Assembly (NCBI RefSeq): GCF_001592005.1
Contig: NZ_BCVZ01000003.1
Location: 248,001-312,000 of the forward strand
Direction of reading: 5' to 3'
Length of the DNA: 64,000 nucleotides
Source of the DNA: Bacillus sonorensis NBRC 101234 = KCTC 13918
Lineage (GTDB): Bacteria > Bacillota > Bacilli > Bacillales > Bacillaceae
Positions 16,175-26,728 of this stretch are shown one piece after another (within the stretch, counting starts at the first letter, position 1; every line of letters begins with the position of its first letter). Under the pieces are notes generated by a model. That model was not told where the DNA came from, searched no databases, and was given only the letters and a program-made list of their open reading frames with translations. Made by a program: the position numbers and the translations under genes.

Positions 16175-16840
16175 TCACTCCTCTTCTTGATGCCCGGCCA
16201 ACCGGTCTCCAAGGCTCAGCCAGTTCTCCTCAGCAAGTCTGACGGCCGTTTCTGGATCTTTCTTCCTGCACGCATCGATCATCTGTCTATGCTGCTCAAC
16301 GGATTTCATACTGCTGACTGAAGAAAACTGCGACATTTCGAGCCTGTATATCTTGGAGGCTATCCTCTCCAGGGCGCGCGTAATTTCCGGGTTTTTAGAC
16401 GCCTTTAAAAACACGCGATGAAAGGCCTCATCTGATTCGATTGCTTCTATAATATCCTCCTTTTCAATCGCATGCTTCAAACTTCTGTTATGGGCCTCCA
16501 ATTGTTTTATGTCTGCCTTTGTTAAAAAAGGGATCGAAAGCTTGACAGCCAAAGCGTGCAACGCCGCCGTCACGGTAAAGGCGTGCTTCGCCTCTTCCGG
16601 TTTCAGCGGGGCGACGCGCGTCGCCGATCCCGGAACGGCTTCAACAAGCCCTTCATCCTCAAGCCGTTTAAGCGCTTCTCTGACAGGCGTTCGGCTGATT
16701 CCGAACTGCTCTGCAAGCTCCTGATCGTGGAGGCGCTGACCGGGTTTCAGCTCGAGATGTACGATCGCGCGTTTCAGCGCTTGATATACTTCTTCACGAA
16801 ACGAGACTCTTTTTAGCGGTTTAATGTTATATTCCATCAT
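16175..16840 (-). CDS. GntR-family (FadR subfamily) regulator
   Basis: The product of about 221 residues starts MMEYNIKPLKRVSFREEVYQ. It has a winged helix at residues 10-75 (LKPGQRLHDQELAEQFGISR, TPVREALKRLEDEGLVE) and an all-helical FCD domain after 85 with the metal/ligand residues typical of the subfamily (ESDEAFHRVFLKASKN, VEQHRQMIDACRKKD). FadR-type members usually sense carboxylic acids. A longer frame reaches 16858, but the -10 box (16847-16852) lies inside it, so translation should start at ATG 16840 or 16837, almost at the transcript's first base. It lies upstream of the DMT exporter. Confidence 0.85.
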   Translation of the reverse strand: MMEYNIKPLKRVSFREEVYQALKRAIVHLELKPGQRLHDQELAEQFGISRTPVREALKRLEDEGLVEAVPGSATRVAPLKPEEAKHAFTVTAALHALAVKLSIPFLTKADIKQLEAHNRSLKHAIEKEDIIEAIESDEAFHRVFLKASKNPEITRALERIASKIYRLEMSQFSSVSSMKSVEQHRQMIDACRKKDPETAVRLAEENWLSLGDRLAGHQEEE

Positions 16841-16841
16841 A

Positions 16842-16875
16842 AAACCAATATATCGCATTTTGGTTTCATATGCAA
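16842..16875 (-). promoter_or_regulatory. Promoter and operator of the GntR-DMT operon
   Basis: TTGCAT (16870-16875) and TATATT (16847-16852) are 17 bp apart on the minus strand. An inverted repeat AAACCAA-N11-TTGGTTT (16842-16866) covers the -10 and spacer, a good place for autorepression. The predicted start site coincides with the ATGATG start codons, so the mRNA may be leaderless. Confidence 0.6.
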
Positions 16876-16917
16876 TAAAAAAAGAGCTTTGGCCGAGAAG
16901 ACCAAACCTCTTTTTAT

Positions 16918-17535
16918 TTATACTAAGATATCAACGACAAATTGCGACCATGGTTCAAGTCTGTCATACACGCTTTTCTCTTTCAGATCGGCGGCTTTCA
17001 TCCACCGTCCTGCAATCTGGTCTTTTTCTTTTACTTCAACGCGTGCGCCTGCTTTCAGCTCAAGGGCGGAAAGAATGCCGATATGGACTTCGCCGACGCT
17101 GTTTCCATCATCATTAATGAGGCCGAGCGTGATCATTTTCTCTTTATCAGATTCAGCGATCAAAAGCTCCTCATTAAGCTCCCGGTCTGTGTTCAGCTTC
17201 AAAATATCAGCAAAATCGAGGCCTGCCGCAAAGTTCATATGGCCGCCGAATCCGAGAGAAAGCTTGTTATGGAGCCGTGCTTCCCCGCCTCCTTCAAGCC
17301 GTTCGTAAACGAATATCTCATCTTCTCTTTTAATGACGACATAAGGAATCGGCTGTTTAAAAGAAGGGTTTTCCTCTGCGTCTCCCCTTCTCATTTCGCT
17401 GAAATGGCGCTCAATTTGTGTCATGATCTTCTGAATTGTTTCCTGGTCGCTATTGACGCCTTGGAAGGTCAGCGTTTCTTTTGCAAATACCTCTTCCCGC
17501 GGCGCCACGAGAATCATTTCATCCATTTTTCCCAT
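16918..17535 (-). CDS. ymaB: Nudix-like protein YmaB
   Basis: The protein of about 205 residues corresponds to B. subtilis YmaB, a Nudix-fold protein encoded next to the ribonucleotide reductase operon. A degenerate Nudix helix is visible (GLDFADILKLNTDRELNEEL, with RELNEEL replacing REUXEE), preceded by LSLGFGGHMN. The start at 17535 (MGKMDEMILVAPREEVF) has a TTGAGGAGG ribosome site. The track extends 24 codons upstream without one. It lies 113 bp downstream of nrdF on the same strand, possibly transcribed by readthrough. The substrate is not known. Confidence 0.85.
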   Translation of the reverse strand: MGKMDEMILVAPREEVFAKETLTFQGVNSDQETIQKIMTQIERHFSEMRRGDAEENPSFKQPIPYVVIKREDEIFVYERLEGGGEARLHNKLSLGFGGHMNFAAGLDFADILKLNTDRELNEELLIAESDKEKMITLGLINDDGNSVGEVHIGILSALELKAGARVEVKEKDQIAGRWMKAADLKEKSVYDRLEPWSQFVVDILV

Positions 17536-17648
17536 TGTATCCGTTTCCTCCTCAAGATAAAAGAGCAGATCGGTTCTGCTCTCATTTCGCCTTTTATTCA
17601 AGTCCATATAAAGACTGCAGGCTTGGGACCATTCCCCAAGCCCTGTCT

Positions 17649-18626
17649 TTACTTATCGCCAAAATAGAAGTCTTCGTCCTTTAATGGTTCGACGGTCGCC
17701 TTTTTGTAGCCGTTTCCTTTCATTGAGAAGAAGTCGTGCGACTTGGTCTTCGTATTTAAACCGTTCAATACGATCGGGTTGATCTCTTCCTCTTCAAAAT
17801 AAGGTTCAAAGCCAAGGTTCATCAGCGCTTTGTTGGCATTGTAGCGGATGAATTTTTTCACATCGTGTGAAAGACCGACTTGATCATACAGATCTTCGGT
17901 ATACTCAAGCTCGTTTTCATAGAGCTCTTTTAAGAGGTCGATCGCAAATGCATACAGCTCTTCCCGCTTCTCAGGCGTCTGCTTATTATAAATTTCCTGG
18001 GCGAGCAGGCCGACATAGACGCCGTGGATCGCTTCATCCCGCAGGATCAGGTTGATGATTTCGCCGCTTTGCATCAGCTTGCCTTGTCCATAAAAATAGA
18101 GCGGGTAATAGAAGCCGCTGTAAAACAGGAAGCTTTCCAAATACACGGACGCGACCATTGCTTTGAACAGCGAGATTTTGTCGCCTTGGCGGATTTTTTC
18201 ATACAGTCCGACAATGATCCGCGCTTTTTTTTGCAGGTATTTATTTTGTTTCACCCATTCAAAGACTTCATTGATCGTCTCTGTCGGGGCAAGAGTCATG
18301 AAAATGTTTGAATAGGATTTGGCGTGAACCGCATTTTCCATCATGGCCATGAAGTTCAGCACCGCTTTGCGCTGGTGTCCTTCGACATGCTCCGCCACGA
18401 GCGGCATTCCCGTATTTCCCTGTTCCGTATCCAGAAGCGTCAGCCCCGCGAGCACTTTCATATAAGTATCCTGCTCATTTTGGCCCAGGTACTTCCATGT
18501 GAGAAGATCGCCGTTTAAGGCGATTTCCTCCGGAAGCCAAAACTGCTTTACATTTTGGTTGTAAAACATCTGGGTAAAATCATCTTCATGCTTTGACCAG
18601 TTTGCTGCATCATATATTTTCGTCAC
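17649..18626 (-). CDS. nrdF: Ribonucleotide reductase class Ib beta subunit
   Basis: The protein of 325 residues carries the dimetal/tyrosyl-radical cofactor for dNTP synthesis. Ligand motifs include [24 protein letters not shown] (E and H) and [13 protein letters not shown] (E..H), with the radical Tyr region near SYSNIF. The C-terminus ([18 protein letters not shown]) is the tail that docks to NrdE. By comparison with B. subtilis NrdF ([17 protein letters not shown]) the start is GTG 18626, with AAAGGAG 11 bp upstream. It follows nrdE by 20 bp in the nrdI-nrdE-nrdF operon. Confidence 0.96.
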   Translation of the reverse strand: MTKIYDAANWSKHEDDFTQMFYNQNVKQFWLPEEIALNGDLLTWKYLGQNEQDTYMKVLAGLTLLDTEQGNTGMPLVAEHVEGHQRKAVLNFMAMMENAVHAKSYSNIFMTLAPTETINEVFEWVKQNKYLQKKARIIVGLYEKIRQGDKISLFKAMVASVYLESFLFYSGFYYPLYFYGQGKLMQSGEIINLILRDEAIHGVYVGLLAQEIYNKQTPEKREELYAFAIDLLKELYENELEYTEDLYDQVGLSHDVKKFIRYNANKALMNLGFEPYFEEEEINPIVLNGLNTKTKSHDFFSMKGNGYKKATVEPLKDEDFYFGDK

Positions 18627-18646
18627 TTTCTCATACTCTCCTTTAA

Positions 18647-21113
<2,467 letters not shown>

Positions 21114-21149
21114 CTATTAAAATTGTTCCCGAGTCTCTCAACTCATCTT

Positions 21150-21197
21150 ACACAATATATAGTATACTATCATTCCGAAAAACACAATATATTGATT
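21150..21197. promoter_or_regulatory. Paired NrdR boxes and nrdIEF promoter
   Basis: ACACAATATATAGTAT (21150-21165) and ACACAATATATTGAT (21182-21196) match the NrdR-box consensus and start 32 bp apart, three helical turns. On the minus strand TTGTGT and TACTAT at 17-bp spacing give a sigma-A promoter embedded in the boxes. No nrdR gene is in the window. Confidence 0.85.
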
Positions 21198-21220
21198 CGC
21201 AAGTTGAGAAAGTTCACAAT

Positions 21221-21292
21221 TAGCTCCAGCTTAGGAGCCCGCAGGCCAAAGAAATATGAGTAGAATGAGAGCTGATGCTCACCCTACTCATA
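21221..21292. other. Two unexplained hairpins upstream of nrdI
   Basis: GCTCC-AGCTTA-GGAGC (about 21223-21238) and a longer stem ATGAGTAG / CTACTCAT (21256-21291) with an inner GAG/CTC stem lie between the nrd promoter and the ymzA-like gene. Neither is followed by a T run, so they are not typical terminators. They could be parts of a leader RNA or degenerate ends of an element. Confidence 0.4.
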
Positions 21293-21348
21293 AACCGAAA
21301 TCTATCATAACACGAAAAAAATTGAGTTAGTAGACTAGACTTTTTCGC

Positions 21349-21573
21349 TTATTTTTTGTAAGCGTCGCAGCACTTGTTTTCGCATACTTCTTTAATATCG
21401 GCTTCAATCCCGAGTTCTTCAAGGACCGATTTAACGGCGGTCAGAATGGAAGCTTCCCTGATCAGCTCTTTCCCATTCACAAGAACGCTTGTTCCGTATT
21501 CGTAGCAGGAATCATCTTCACACGTTTCTTCCCAGTGGTTAATGACAATTTTAGGTTTCATCGTTTCGCTCAT
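21349..21573 (-). CDS. ymzA: YmzA-like small cysteine-rich protein
   Basis: The 74-residue protein MSETMKPKIVINHWEETCED contains six cysteines: CEDDSC near residue 18-23 and CENKCC near the C-terminus. A central helical stretch is ILTAVKSVLEELGIEADIKE. Its place between hfq and nrdI matches B. subtilis ymzA, and the assignment rests mainly on that context. Metal binding is possible but not shown. AAAGGAG precedes ATG 21573. An independent promoter is likely. Confidence 0.7.
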   Translation of the reverse strand: MSETMKPKIVINHWEETCEDDSCYEYGTSVLVNGKELIREASILTAVKSVLEELGIEADIKEVCENKCCDAYKK

Positions 21574-21688
21574 TCCTTTGCTCCTTTTGGTTCAAACAAT
21601 ACCTAGTTTATCGGTTAGCGCCCGCTTTGTAAATTTGTATGCATCGGGAGTTGATTTTACCGCATCGCGGTTGGCGGGCGATACATAA

Positions 21689-21716
21689 AAAGACCATGCC
21701 GGCGGGCATGGTCTTT
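21689..21716 (-). terminator. Intrinsic terminator downstream of hfq
   Basis: Perfect 12-bp arms AAAGACCATGCC / GGCATGGTCTTT with a 4-nt loop, followed on the minus strand by further T residues. Confidence 0.92.
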
Positions 21717-21731
21717 CTGAGCCGCGAATCG

Positions 21732-21953
21732 CTATTCGAGTTCGAGCTGGACGTTTTTCTGCGGTGCGAAGGTTGAAATGGCGTGCTTGTATATGAGCTG
21801 CTGCTTTCCTTCCGTCTCAAGCAATACTGTGAAATTGTCAAATCCTTTTACCTGTCCGCGCAGTTGAAATCCGTTGAGTAAAAAGACCGTGACAAATGTA
21901 TTTTCTTTACGGATCTGATTCAAAAACTGATCTTGAATATTTATCGATTTCAT
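21732..21953 (-). CDS. hfq: RNA chaperone Hfq
   Basis: The 73-residue Sm-like protein forms hexamers that bind RNA. Sm1 ([20 protein letters not shown]) and Sm2 ([14 protein letters not shown]) motifs are present, with the N-terminal [20 protein letters not shown] typical of Bacillus Hfq. It follows miaA by 40 bp in the usual miaA-hfq operon. GAGGACCAG precedes the ATG. In Bacillus its role in small-RNA regulation is limited compared with enterobacteria. Confidence 0.98.
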   Translation of the reverse strand: MKSINIQDQFLNQIRKENTFVTVFLLNGFQLRGQVKGFDNFTVLLETEGKQQLIYKHAISTFAPQKNVQLELE

Positions 21954-21993
21954 ATTCTGGTCCTCCTTGTTTCTCTATAACATATTGTTTCGA

Positions 21994-22938
21994 TTAAAGT
22001 TCGAGCTTTCCTGCTATATAAGCGAAAATTTCCTGTTTTTTCTGCTCGATGTTGACAGGGGGCGTCATGTCAAACCAGGCGACGTCCATTTTGTTCCTGA
22101 ACCATGTCAGCTGCCGTTTGGCATAGCGTCTCGAGTTTCTCTTCAGCGTCTCTACTGCCGCGTCCAGCGGCTCTTTGCCTTCGAGATACGCATAGAGCTC
22201 TTTATAGCCGATCGCCTGAACCGACTGGCAGCCCCTGACGTGTCCATCATAAAGGCGCTTTACTTCTTCAAGCAGGCCCTCGTCCATCATCTGGTCGACC
22301 CGCCTGTTGATTCTGTCATAAAGCACTTCCCGATCCATCGTCAGGCCGATGAGGGCCGTGTTGTACAAAAGGTCTTTTTTCTGGCCTTCCATATGTTCAG
22401 TCATGGTTTTTCCGGAAGTATGTAGTATTTCGAGCGCTCTGATCACTCTCCGCGTATTGTTCGGATGAATCGCTTTGGCAGATTCGGGATCACGCACCGC
22501 CAGCAGGCCGTGAATATAATCAGCCCCTTTTGTTGACGCGAGGTTTTCCATCTCCGCCCGGAATGCGGGGTCGCTTGCATCCTCTGTAAATGAATAGTCA
22601 TAAAGGACAGACTGAATGTACAGCCCAGTCCCGCCTACGATCATCGGCAGCTTCCCGCGGCTTTCAATTTCAGCCATTTTCTCCCTGACCATCTCCTGAT
22701 ATTCAGCGACGGAAAAGGATTCGGTCGGCTCCTTAATATCAAGAAGATGATGCGGTATTCCATTCATTTCCTCTTCTTTGATTTTTGCTGTGCCGATGTC
22801 CATTTTTTTATAAATCTGCATCGAATCGCCGCTGATAATTTCTGCGTTTAAACTGCCGGCCAGCATCACGCTTAATTGTGTCTTGCCCACAGCGGTCGGT
22901 CCGATCAAGACGATGACCGGCGGTTTCTTTTTATTCAC
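21994..22938 (-). CDS. miaA: tRNA dimethylallyltransferase MiaA
   Basis: The 314-residue enzyme transfers the isopentenyl group of DMAPP to A37 of tRNAs reading UNN codons. Motifs are the P-loop GPTAVGKTQLS, DSMQIYKKMDIGTAK, HHLLDI, PMIVGGTGLYIQSVL, and the C-terminal RRYAKRQLTWFRN. The length and all motifs are normal. It is upstream of hfq on the same strand, with ymaF further upstream. Confidence 0.98.
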   Translation of the reverse strand: MNKKKPPVIVLIGPTAVGKTQLSVMLAGSLNAEIISGDSMQIYKKMDIGTAKIKEEEMNGIPHHLLDIKEPTESFSVAEYQEMVREKMAEIESRGKLPMIVGGTGLYIQSVLYDYSFTEDASDPAFRAEMENLASTKGADYIHGLLAVRDPESAKAIHPNNTRRVIRALEILHTSGKTMTEHMEGQKKDLLYNTALIGLTMDREVLYDRINRRVDQMMDEGLLEEVKRLYDGHVRGCQSVQAIGYKELYAYLEGKEPLDAAVETLKRNSRRYAKRQLTWFRNKMDVAWFDMTPPVNIEQKKQEIFAYIAGKLEL

Positions 22939-23040
22939 TCATGATCACTCTCTTTAAGCAAGCTCCTCCCATTATACCATTTAACGTTCAAAAACACCTA
23001 TTTCATTTTACCCTTTTTTGTTTCATGGCAAACATTTCCT

Positions 23041-23442
23041 TCACCAGCCAAGCGGTTCATTTCCGACGATTTCTCTTGTGATCCCTTTATATGAGTGTCT
23101 GTGCCTCTCCTTGTAGCCGTCGCTGACATAAACGACACCTCCGTACTGGATCGGCGGAGCAGTCGTATAGGCCAGATAGGTAATGCCCTCGATCTCATGG
23201 TAGTGCGCCCCGTCAGCCCTGGGAATCGCCGGTCCCGTAATCGCGTAGTATCTGTGGTAGTGTCTTCTGTCAAAGGACGTAATCCCTGAATAGAAATGGA
23301 CATGCCGATCTGTATTGCTTCCATTCGCCGGCTGTGAAAATCCCTCAATCAAATGGATGTGTCCTTCGGCTTCAGACGTTGTCGCTCTGTATGCATGAGC
23401 ATGCGCGGGGGCCTTCGTCCAATCTGACGGATATAATGCCAT
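23041..23442 (-). CDS. ymaF: YmaF family histidine-rich protein
   Basis: The 133-residue protein is built of a repeated H-x-H pattern: APAHAHAYRA, EGHIHLIEGF, DRHVHFYSGI, RRHYHRYYAI, AHYHEIEGIT, ERHRHSYKGI, spaced about 18-20 residues apart. This is the YmaF family, whose function is unknown. The regular His pairs suggest metal binding or a beta-solenoid-like repeat, which is inference. It starts at ATG 23442 after GGAGAG, and lies upstream of miaA in the conserved order ymaG-ymaF-miaA-hfq. Confidence 0.9.
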   Translation of the reverse strand: MALYPSDWTKAPAHAHAYRATTSEAEGHIHLIEGFSQPANGSNTDRHVHFYSGITSFDRRHYHRYYAITGPAIPRADGAHYHEIEGITYLAYTTAPPIQYGGVVYVSDGYKERHRHSYKGITREIVGNEPLGW

Positions 23443-23573
23443 GTCCCTCTCTCCTTTTAGGGCGGATTGATTAAAAAATCGGCCCTTTTATAGCCGTCTG
23501 CCCAGGCAAAAAAAACCGGGCGGAATACATTGATGTTAGTCAGATATCATTTTATTACTGGGGGAATTTTTTT

Positions 23574-23801
23574 ATGAATGAATTCGGACATGACGATTTA
23601 TACCAGGTTGAGGACGATCGAATCATCGGCAGACCATTTTTCGGAAGGCCTTTTTTTGGAAGACCTTTCTTCGGAAGACCATTCTTTTACGGGCCGGGGC
23701 CATTTCTCGGAGGATTTTTAGGCGGACTTACAGCCGGAGCGCTGATAAGCCCTTTCGGATACCCTTATTACCCGCCATTTCCTTACTACCCATTCTACTG
23801 A
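23574..23801 (+). CDS. ymaG: Inner spore coat protein YmaG
   Basis: The 75-residue protein has an acidic N-terminus, four tandem GRPFF repeats (residues 19-38), a glycine-rich hydrophobic segment (GGFLGGLTAGALISPFG) and a Tyr/Pro-rich tail (YPYYPPFPYYPFY). It corresponds to B. subtilis YmaG, located in the inner spore coat. A weak GGGGGAAT site lies upstream. The 15-bp repeats in the DNA are nearly identical, so copy number may vary between strains. It is divergent from ymaF. Confidence 0.88.
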   Translation: MNEFGHDDLYQVEDDRIIGRPFFGRPFFGRPFFGRPFFYGPGPFLGGFLGGLTAGALISPFGYPYYPPFPYYPFY

Positions 23802-23806
23802 CAAAT

Positions 23807-23831
23807 AAAGGGCCTCAAAAAGGGGCCTTTC
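23807..23831 (+). terminator. Terminator of ymaG
   Basis: AAAGGGCC and GGGGCCTTT flank a TCAAAAA loop just after the stop codon. The T run is short. Confidence 0.6.
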
Positions 23832-23917
23832 TACATAACAATCCGCTTGACTTGGATCTTTCGGATCATTTATGATGGATTTTGCCATCCGGTATGTATA
23901 GCCGGGGGGATTTTTTT

Positions 23918-23983
23918 ATGTCTAAAACTGACACCAGCTTTATCATACCGGCCTTTTATATTTCTTTTTGTCCCCAACTTTAG
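23918..23983 (+). CDS. Possible 21-residue peptide
   Basis: In the 312 bp between ymaG and ebrA, an ATG at 23918 sits 7 nt after a strong GCCGGGGGGA site and encodes MSKTDTSFIIPAFYISFCPQ plus one residue, hydrophobic in its centre. Inverse copies of CCGGTATG flank the ribosome site (23889-23896 and 23944-23951), which could pair. It may be a short peptide or a leader. There is no homology to support it. Confidence 0.25.
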   Translation: MSKTDTSFIIPAFYISFCPQL

Positions 23984-24113
23984 GAATTTCGGCTATGCTC
24001 TGCGGTTTAGCCATGGACAAGCCTGCAATGCCGCTCCCGGTGTACGGGCTCCGGACCGCCGGATAAGAAGGAAATGGGCTTCTATTGAGTCATCTTAATG
24101 AGGAGGATGTGTT

Positions 24114-24431
24114 ATGATTACGGGCTATTTGTTTCTTCTGGTCGCGATCCTGTCCGAGGCTGCAGCCGCCGCGATGCTGAAAGTGTCTGACGGATTTGCG
24201 CGATGGCAGCCGGGGGTTCTTGTCGTCATCGGATATGCGCTGGCCTTTTATATGATGTCGCTGACATTGCAATTCATCCCGCTCAGCCTCTCATATGCGA
24301 CATGGAGCGGCGCGGGCACAGTACTGACGACCTTCATCGGTGTGATGTGGTTTCAAGAAAAACTGAACCGCCGGGCTGTATTCGGCATTCTTTGTCTAGT
24401 TTTAGGCGTTGTACTGATCAATCTCACATAA
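24114..24431 (+). CDS. ebrA: SMR-family efflux subunit EbrA
   Basis: The 105-residue, four-helix small multidrug resistance protein works with EbrB to expel cationic dyes such as ethidium in B. subtilis. The essential membrane Glu is in AILSEAAAAAMLKVSDG. Conserved elements are IPLSLSYATWSGAGTVLTT and a C-terminal helix ending VLINLT. GAGGAGG precedes ATG 24114. It is 13 bp upstream of ebrB. The assignment as the EbrA partner is based on similarity to the remembered B. subtilis sequence and order. Confidence 0.92.
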   Translation: MITGYLFLLVAILSEAAAAAMLKVSDGFARWQPGVLVVIGYALAFYMMSLTLQFIPLSLSYATWSGAGTVLTTFIGVMWFQEKLNRRAVFGILCLVLGVVLINLT

Positions 24432-24444
24432 GGAAGGGATTTAA

Positions 24445-24831
24445 ATGAAAGGCATTCTATTTTTAGCGGCGGCCATACTTTCAGAGGTATTCGGAAGTAC
24501 AATGCTGAAGCTTTCGGAAGGATTCAGCGCCCCTGTTCCGGTAATCGGCGTCGTAATCGGGTTCGCATCATCGTTTACATTTCTCAGCTTTTCTTTAAAA
24601 ACGATCCCTCTTTCATCGGCCTATGCCACATGGGCCGGAACGGGAACAGCGCTGACCGCGGCCATCGGCTGTTTATTGTTTCATGAACCGTTCAGCCTAA
24701 AAACGATCATCGGACTCGTTTTAGTCATTGGCGGCGTCTATTTGTTAAACCATTCAAAAGGGGAAGAAGCCGGGGAGCCGCCAGCCCAGCTTCATTCAGA
24801 ACGTTTAGAGCCGGCCAAACGGCAGCAGTAG
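24445..24831 (+). CDS. ebrB: SMR-family efflux subunit EbrB
   Basis: The 128-residue second SMR subunit has the membrane Glu in AILSEVFGSTMLKLSEG, followed by IPLSSAYATWAGTGTALTA and four helices. The hydrophilic C-terminus is longer than in EbrA (HSKGEEAGEPPAQLHSERLE), as known for paired SMR proteins, where such tails set membrane orientation. The ribosome site is AAGGAAGGG. EbrA and EbrB are both required for transport in B. subtilis. Confidence 0.92.
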   Translation: MKGILFLAAAILSEVFGSTMLKLSEGFSAPVPVIGVVIGFASSFTFLSFSLKTIPLSSAYATWAGTGTALTAAIGCLLFHEPFSLKTIIGLVLVIGGVYLLNHSKGEEAGEPPAQLHSERLEPAKRQQ

Positions 24832-24862
24832 ATGACCGTTTGAACAAGCTTGCCTTGTTTAT

Positions 24863-25309
24863 TTATGGCACAATGATCTCCGGCTCCAGTTCAATGGCTA
24901 CATTCCCTTGAACGGCCCGGGAAATCATACATGATGTTTCCGCTTTTTGAGCCAATTTTCCGGCAAGCTCCACATCTTTTTCTGACGCGTCTTTTGTTAA
25001 GCGGATCACAGGTCTGTGAATGATTTTCTCATATGTAAAAACGCCCCCTGTCACATCCACGACAGCTTCCGATTCCATCGTCAGCCCCTCTTTTTCAAGG
25101 CCGCTCCTTTCCATCATGGCAGCGAGCGTAATGATATAGCACGTCGCAGCCGCGCCAAGCAGCATCTCATCGGGGTTTGTGCCTGCTCCTGGACCGTCCA
25201 TTTCCTTTGGGATAGATATCTCGGTTTTTAGATTTCCGCTTTCAATCCTTCCTACGTCGTTTCTTTTTCCAGGCCAGTCTGCCTGTAGATGGAAATGATG
25301 TTTGGCCAT
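24863..25309 (-). CDS. ymaD: OsmC/Ohr-family protein YmaD
   Basis: The protein of about 148 residues has the OsmC fold: GAGTNPDEMLLGAAATCYII with the first redox Cys, and AQKAETSCMISRAVQGNVAI with the second Cys. Such proteins reduce organic hydroperoxides with thiols. The position next to ebrB fits B. subtilis ymaD. Start ATG 25309 (MAKHHFHLQADWPGK) has GGAGGG upstream; the frame extends three codons further. It is convergent with ebrB. Confidence 0.85.
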   Translation of the reverse strand: MAKHHFHLQADWPGKRNDVGRIESGNLKTEISIPKEMDGPGAGTNPDEMLLGAAATCYIITLAAMMERSGLEKEGLTMESEAVVDVTGGVFTYEKIIHRPVIRLTKDASEKDVELAGKLAQKAETSCMISRAVQGNVAIELEPEIIVP

Positions 25310-25489
25310 CTTAAACACCCTCCTTCTTTGATTTCTCTTTTAGTCTACTCATGTTTTGTCTACCTGTCCTTTTATTTGCTTGATTGATCGTAAGGACAGC
25401 AAAAATCCCAAGTCGTGATCTTCGTCTAACACGCAGGACATTAGCGGAGCATACGATACAACGAAACTTACCGAGAAAGGACGAAACTG

Positions 25490-25798
25490 ATGGAAAACAA
25501 AGAACATATGCATATGCCGGGAGCTGCCCCCCAGCCGGATGTACCATTTCCGCAATATCCGCAGTCCGAGGCATTGGCGCACCAGATCAAATGTCCATTA
25601 TTCCCCCATCTTAAACCGGTCACCTTATGCACAATCGCACCATTTGTTCATTACGGGCTCAATGAAGCGCAAGCGACTTCATACCGCCATGCCATGGAAG
25701 AAGTGGCTGCGATGGCATATTTAATGGGGATGGGGATTGACCCACACTTGGCCTACTATACAGTTGAATCCTGGGAAATCAATGAAAAGTTTTACTGA
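25490..25798 (+). CDS. Hypothetical protein
   Basis: The 102-residue protein has a Met/His/Pro-rich head (MENKEHMHMPGAAPQPDVPF) and a central aromatic and His-containing part (TIAPFVHYGLNEAQATSYRH). A helical end follows (AMEEVAAMAYLMGMGIDPHL). There is no signal peptide and no recognised domain. GAGAAAGGACG precedes ATG 25490. Its composition resembles small spore-associated proteins of Bacillus, which is only an impression. A large inverted repeat follows the gene. Confidence 0.6.
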   Translation: MENKEHMHMPGAAPQPDVPFPQYPQSEALAHQIKCPLFPHLKPVTLCTIAPFVHYGLNEAQATSYRHAMEEVAAMAYLMGMGIDPHLAYYTVESWEINEKFY

Positions 25799-25807
25799 AA
25801 AATTCAA

Positions 25808-25848
25808 GACTGAACGGTCAAAAAAGAGGGGAAAACGACCGTTCAGTC
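25808..25848. repeat. 12-bp inverted repeat between convergent genes
   Basis: GACTGAACGGTC (25808-25819) is perfectly complementary to 25837-25848. It could end both convergent transcripts, but the T run is poor. Each arm matches the TetR-operator core GACTGATCAGTC (27213-27226 region) at 10 of 12 bases. Confidence 0.6.
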
Positions 25849-25870
25849 CAAGTCTGACGCCAGTGATCAA

Positions 25871-26728
25871 TCAAGCATGATTCCAGGATCGGGCATGGCT
25901 TTCGGCAAAGGCGGCCAATGAACGCGGCTTTCTCCCGGTTACACGCTCAACTGTATTGGTGATGCGATTTTCAGCTCCATGCTTGATTTTTTGATCCAAG
26001 TCCGCCATGAAGCTGGCATACTCCGGCGATAATCCGGCTTTCATCAGCCTGTCTTTAAGTGCTGACACTGAAATATTGACATGGCTGACTGTTCGCCCGG
26101 CCGCCTCGCCGATAATCGCGGCCGCTTCAGCGTAGCTTAATGCTTGAGGCCCGGTGATCACGTGGTCTGTATTATGAGGAATGTCATCCATTAACGCACG
26201 GACGCCGACTTCAGCAATGTCGTCCGCATCAACAAAGCCCACCTTCCCGTCCCCCGAAGCAGTAATGATTTCGCCGCTCGTTTTAATAGAGTCTGCATGC
26301 TGGACATTGATAAAATTTTGCATGAAATAAGAAGGCTTGAGAATCGCCCATTCCGGAGCAAGGTCCTTGACCGCCTGATGAATCTTTCCAAAGACAGGGC
26401 CGTCTTCATCGATAATTGCGGCGCTGAGCATGACAATCCGCCTCACTCCGGATTCAAGAGCGCGTTCTACAAACGGCAGCACTGCATTGGAGGGATCATA
26501 GACGCCGACAGGCGCGACAAGATACAGTTTTGCAACATGTTTCAGCGCCTCCCTGTGAGTCGTTTCATCATTCCAGTCAAAATATACATGCTCGGCTCCG
26601 CTCATCAGCGGTTTCCTTCTGCTCGCAATGCGTACGATGCTCCCCTCAAATGATGAAATCAAGCGCTTGGCAATGCGGCCTCCTGTTGTGCCTGTTCCGC
26701 CAGTTATTAATATACGGTTTCCGTTCAT
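25871..26728 (-). CDS. NmrA-like NAD(P)-binding oxidoreductase
   Basis: The protein of about 285 residues is an atypical short-chain dehydrogenase of the NmrA family. The glycine-rich loop GGTGTTGGRIAKRLI lies at residues 8-22. RRIVMLSAAIIDEDGPVFGK follows the third strand, and ILKPSYFMQNFINV is typical of the family. The family includes NADP sensors and festuclavine-dehydrogenase-like enzymes. No classical YxxxK is evident, so the reaction is unknown. ATG 26728 overlaps the stop of the SnoaL-like gene by 4 bases (ATGA). The two form an operon controlled by the TetR-type repressor upstream. Confidence 0.85.
   Translation of the reverse strand: MNGNRILITGGTGTTGGRIAKRLISSFEGSIVRIASRRKPLMSGAEHVYFDWNDETTHREALKHVAKLYLVAPVGVYDPSNAVLPFVERALESGVRRIVMLSAAIIDEDGPVFGKIHQAVKDLAPEWAILKPSYFMQNFINVQHADSIKTSGEIITASGDGKVGFVDADDIAEVGVRALMDDIPHNTDHVITGPQALSYAEAAAIIGEAAGRTVSHVNISVSALKDRLMKAGLSPEYASFMADLDQKIKHGAENRITNTVERVTGRKPRSLAAFAESHARSWNHA

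Noticed and set aside
23041..23442. His-rich repeats of YmaF as a possible tandem DNA repeat
   Set aside because: The repeats are at protein level only; the DNA units diverge and no repeat array is present.
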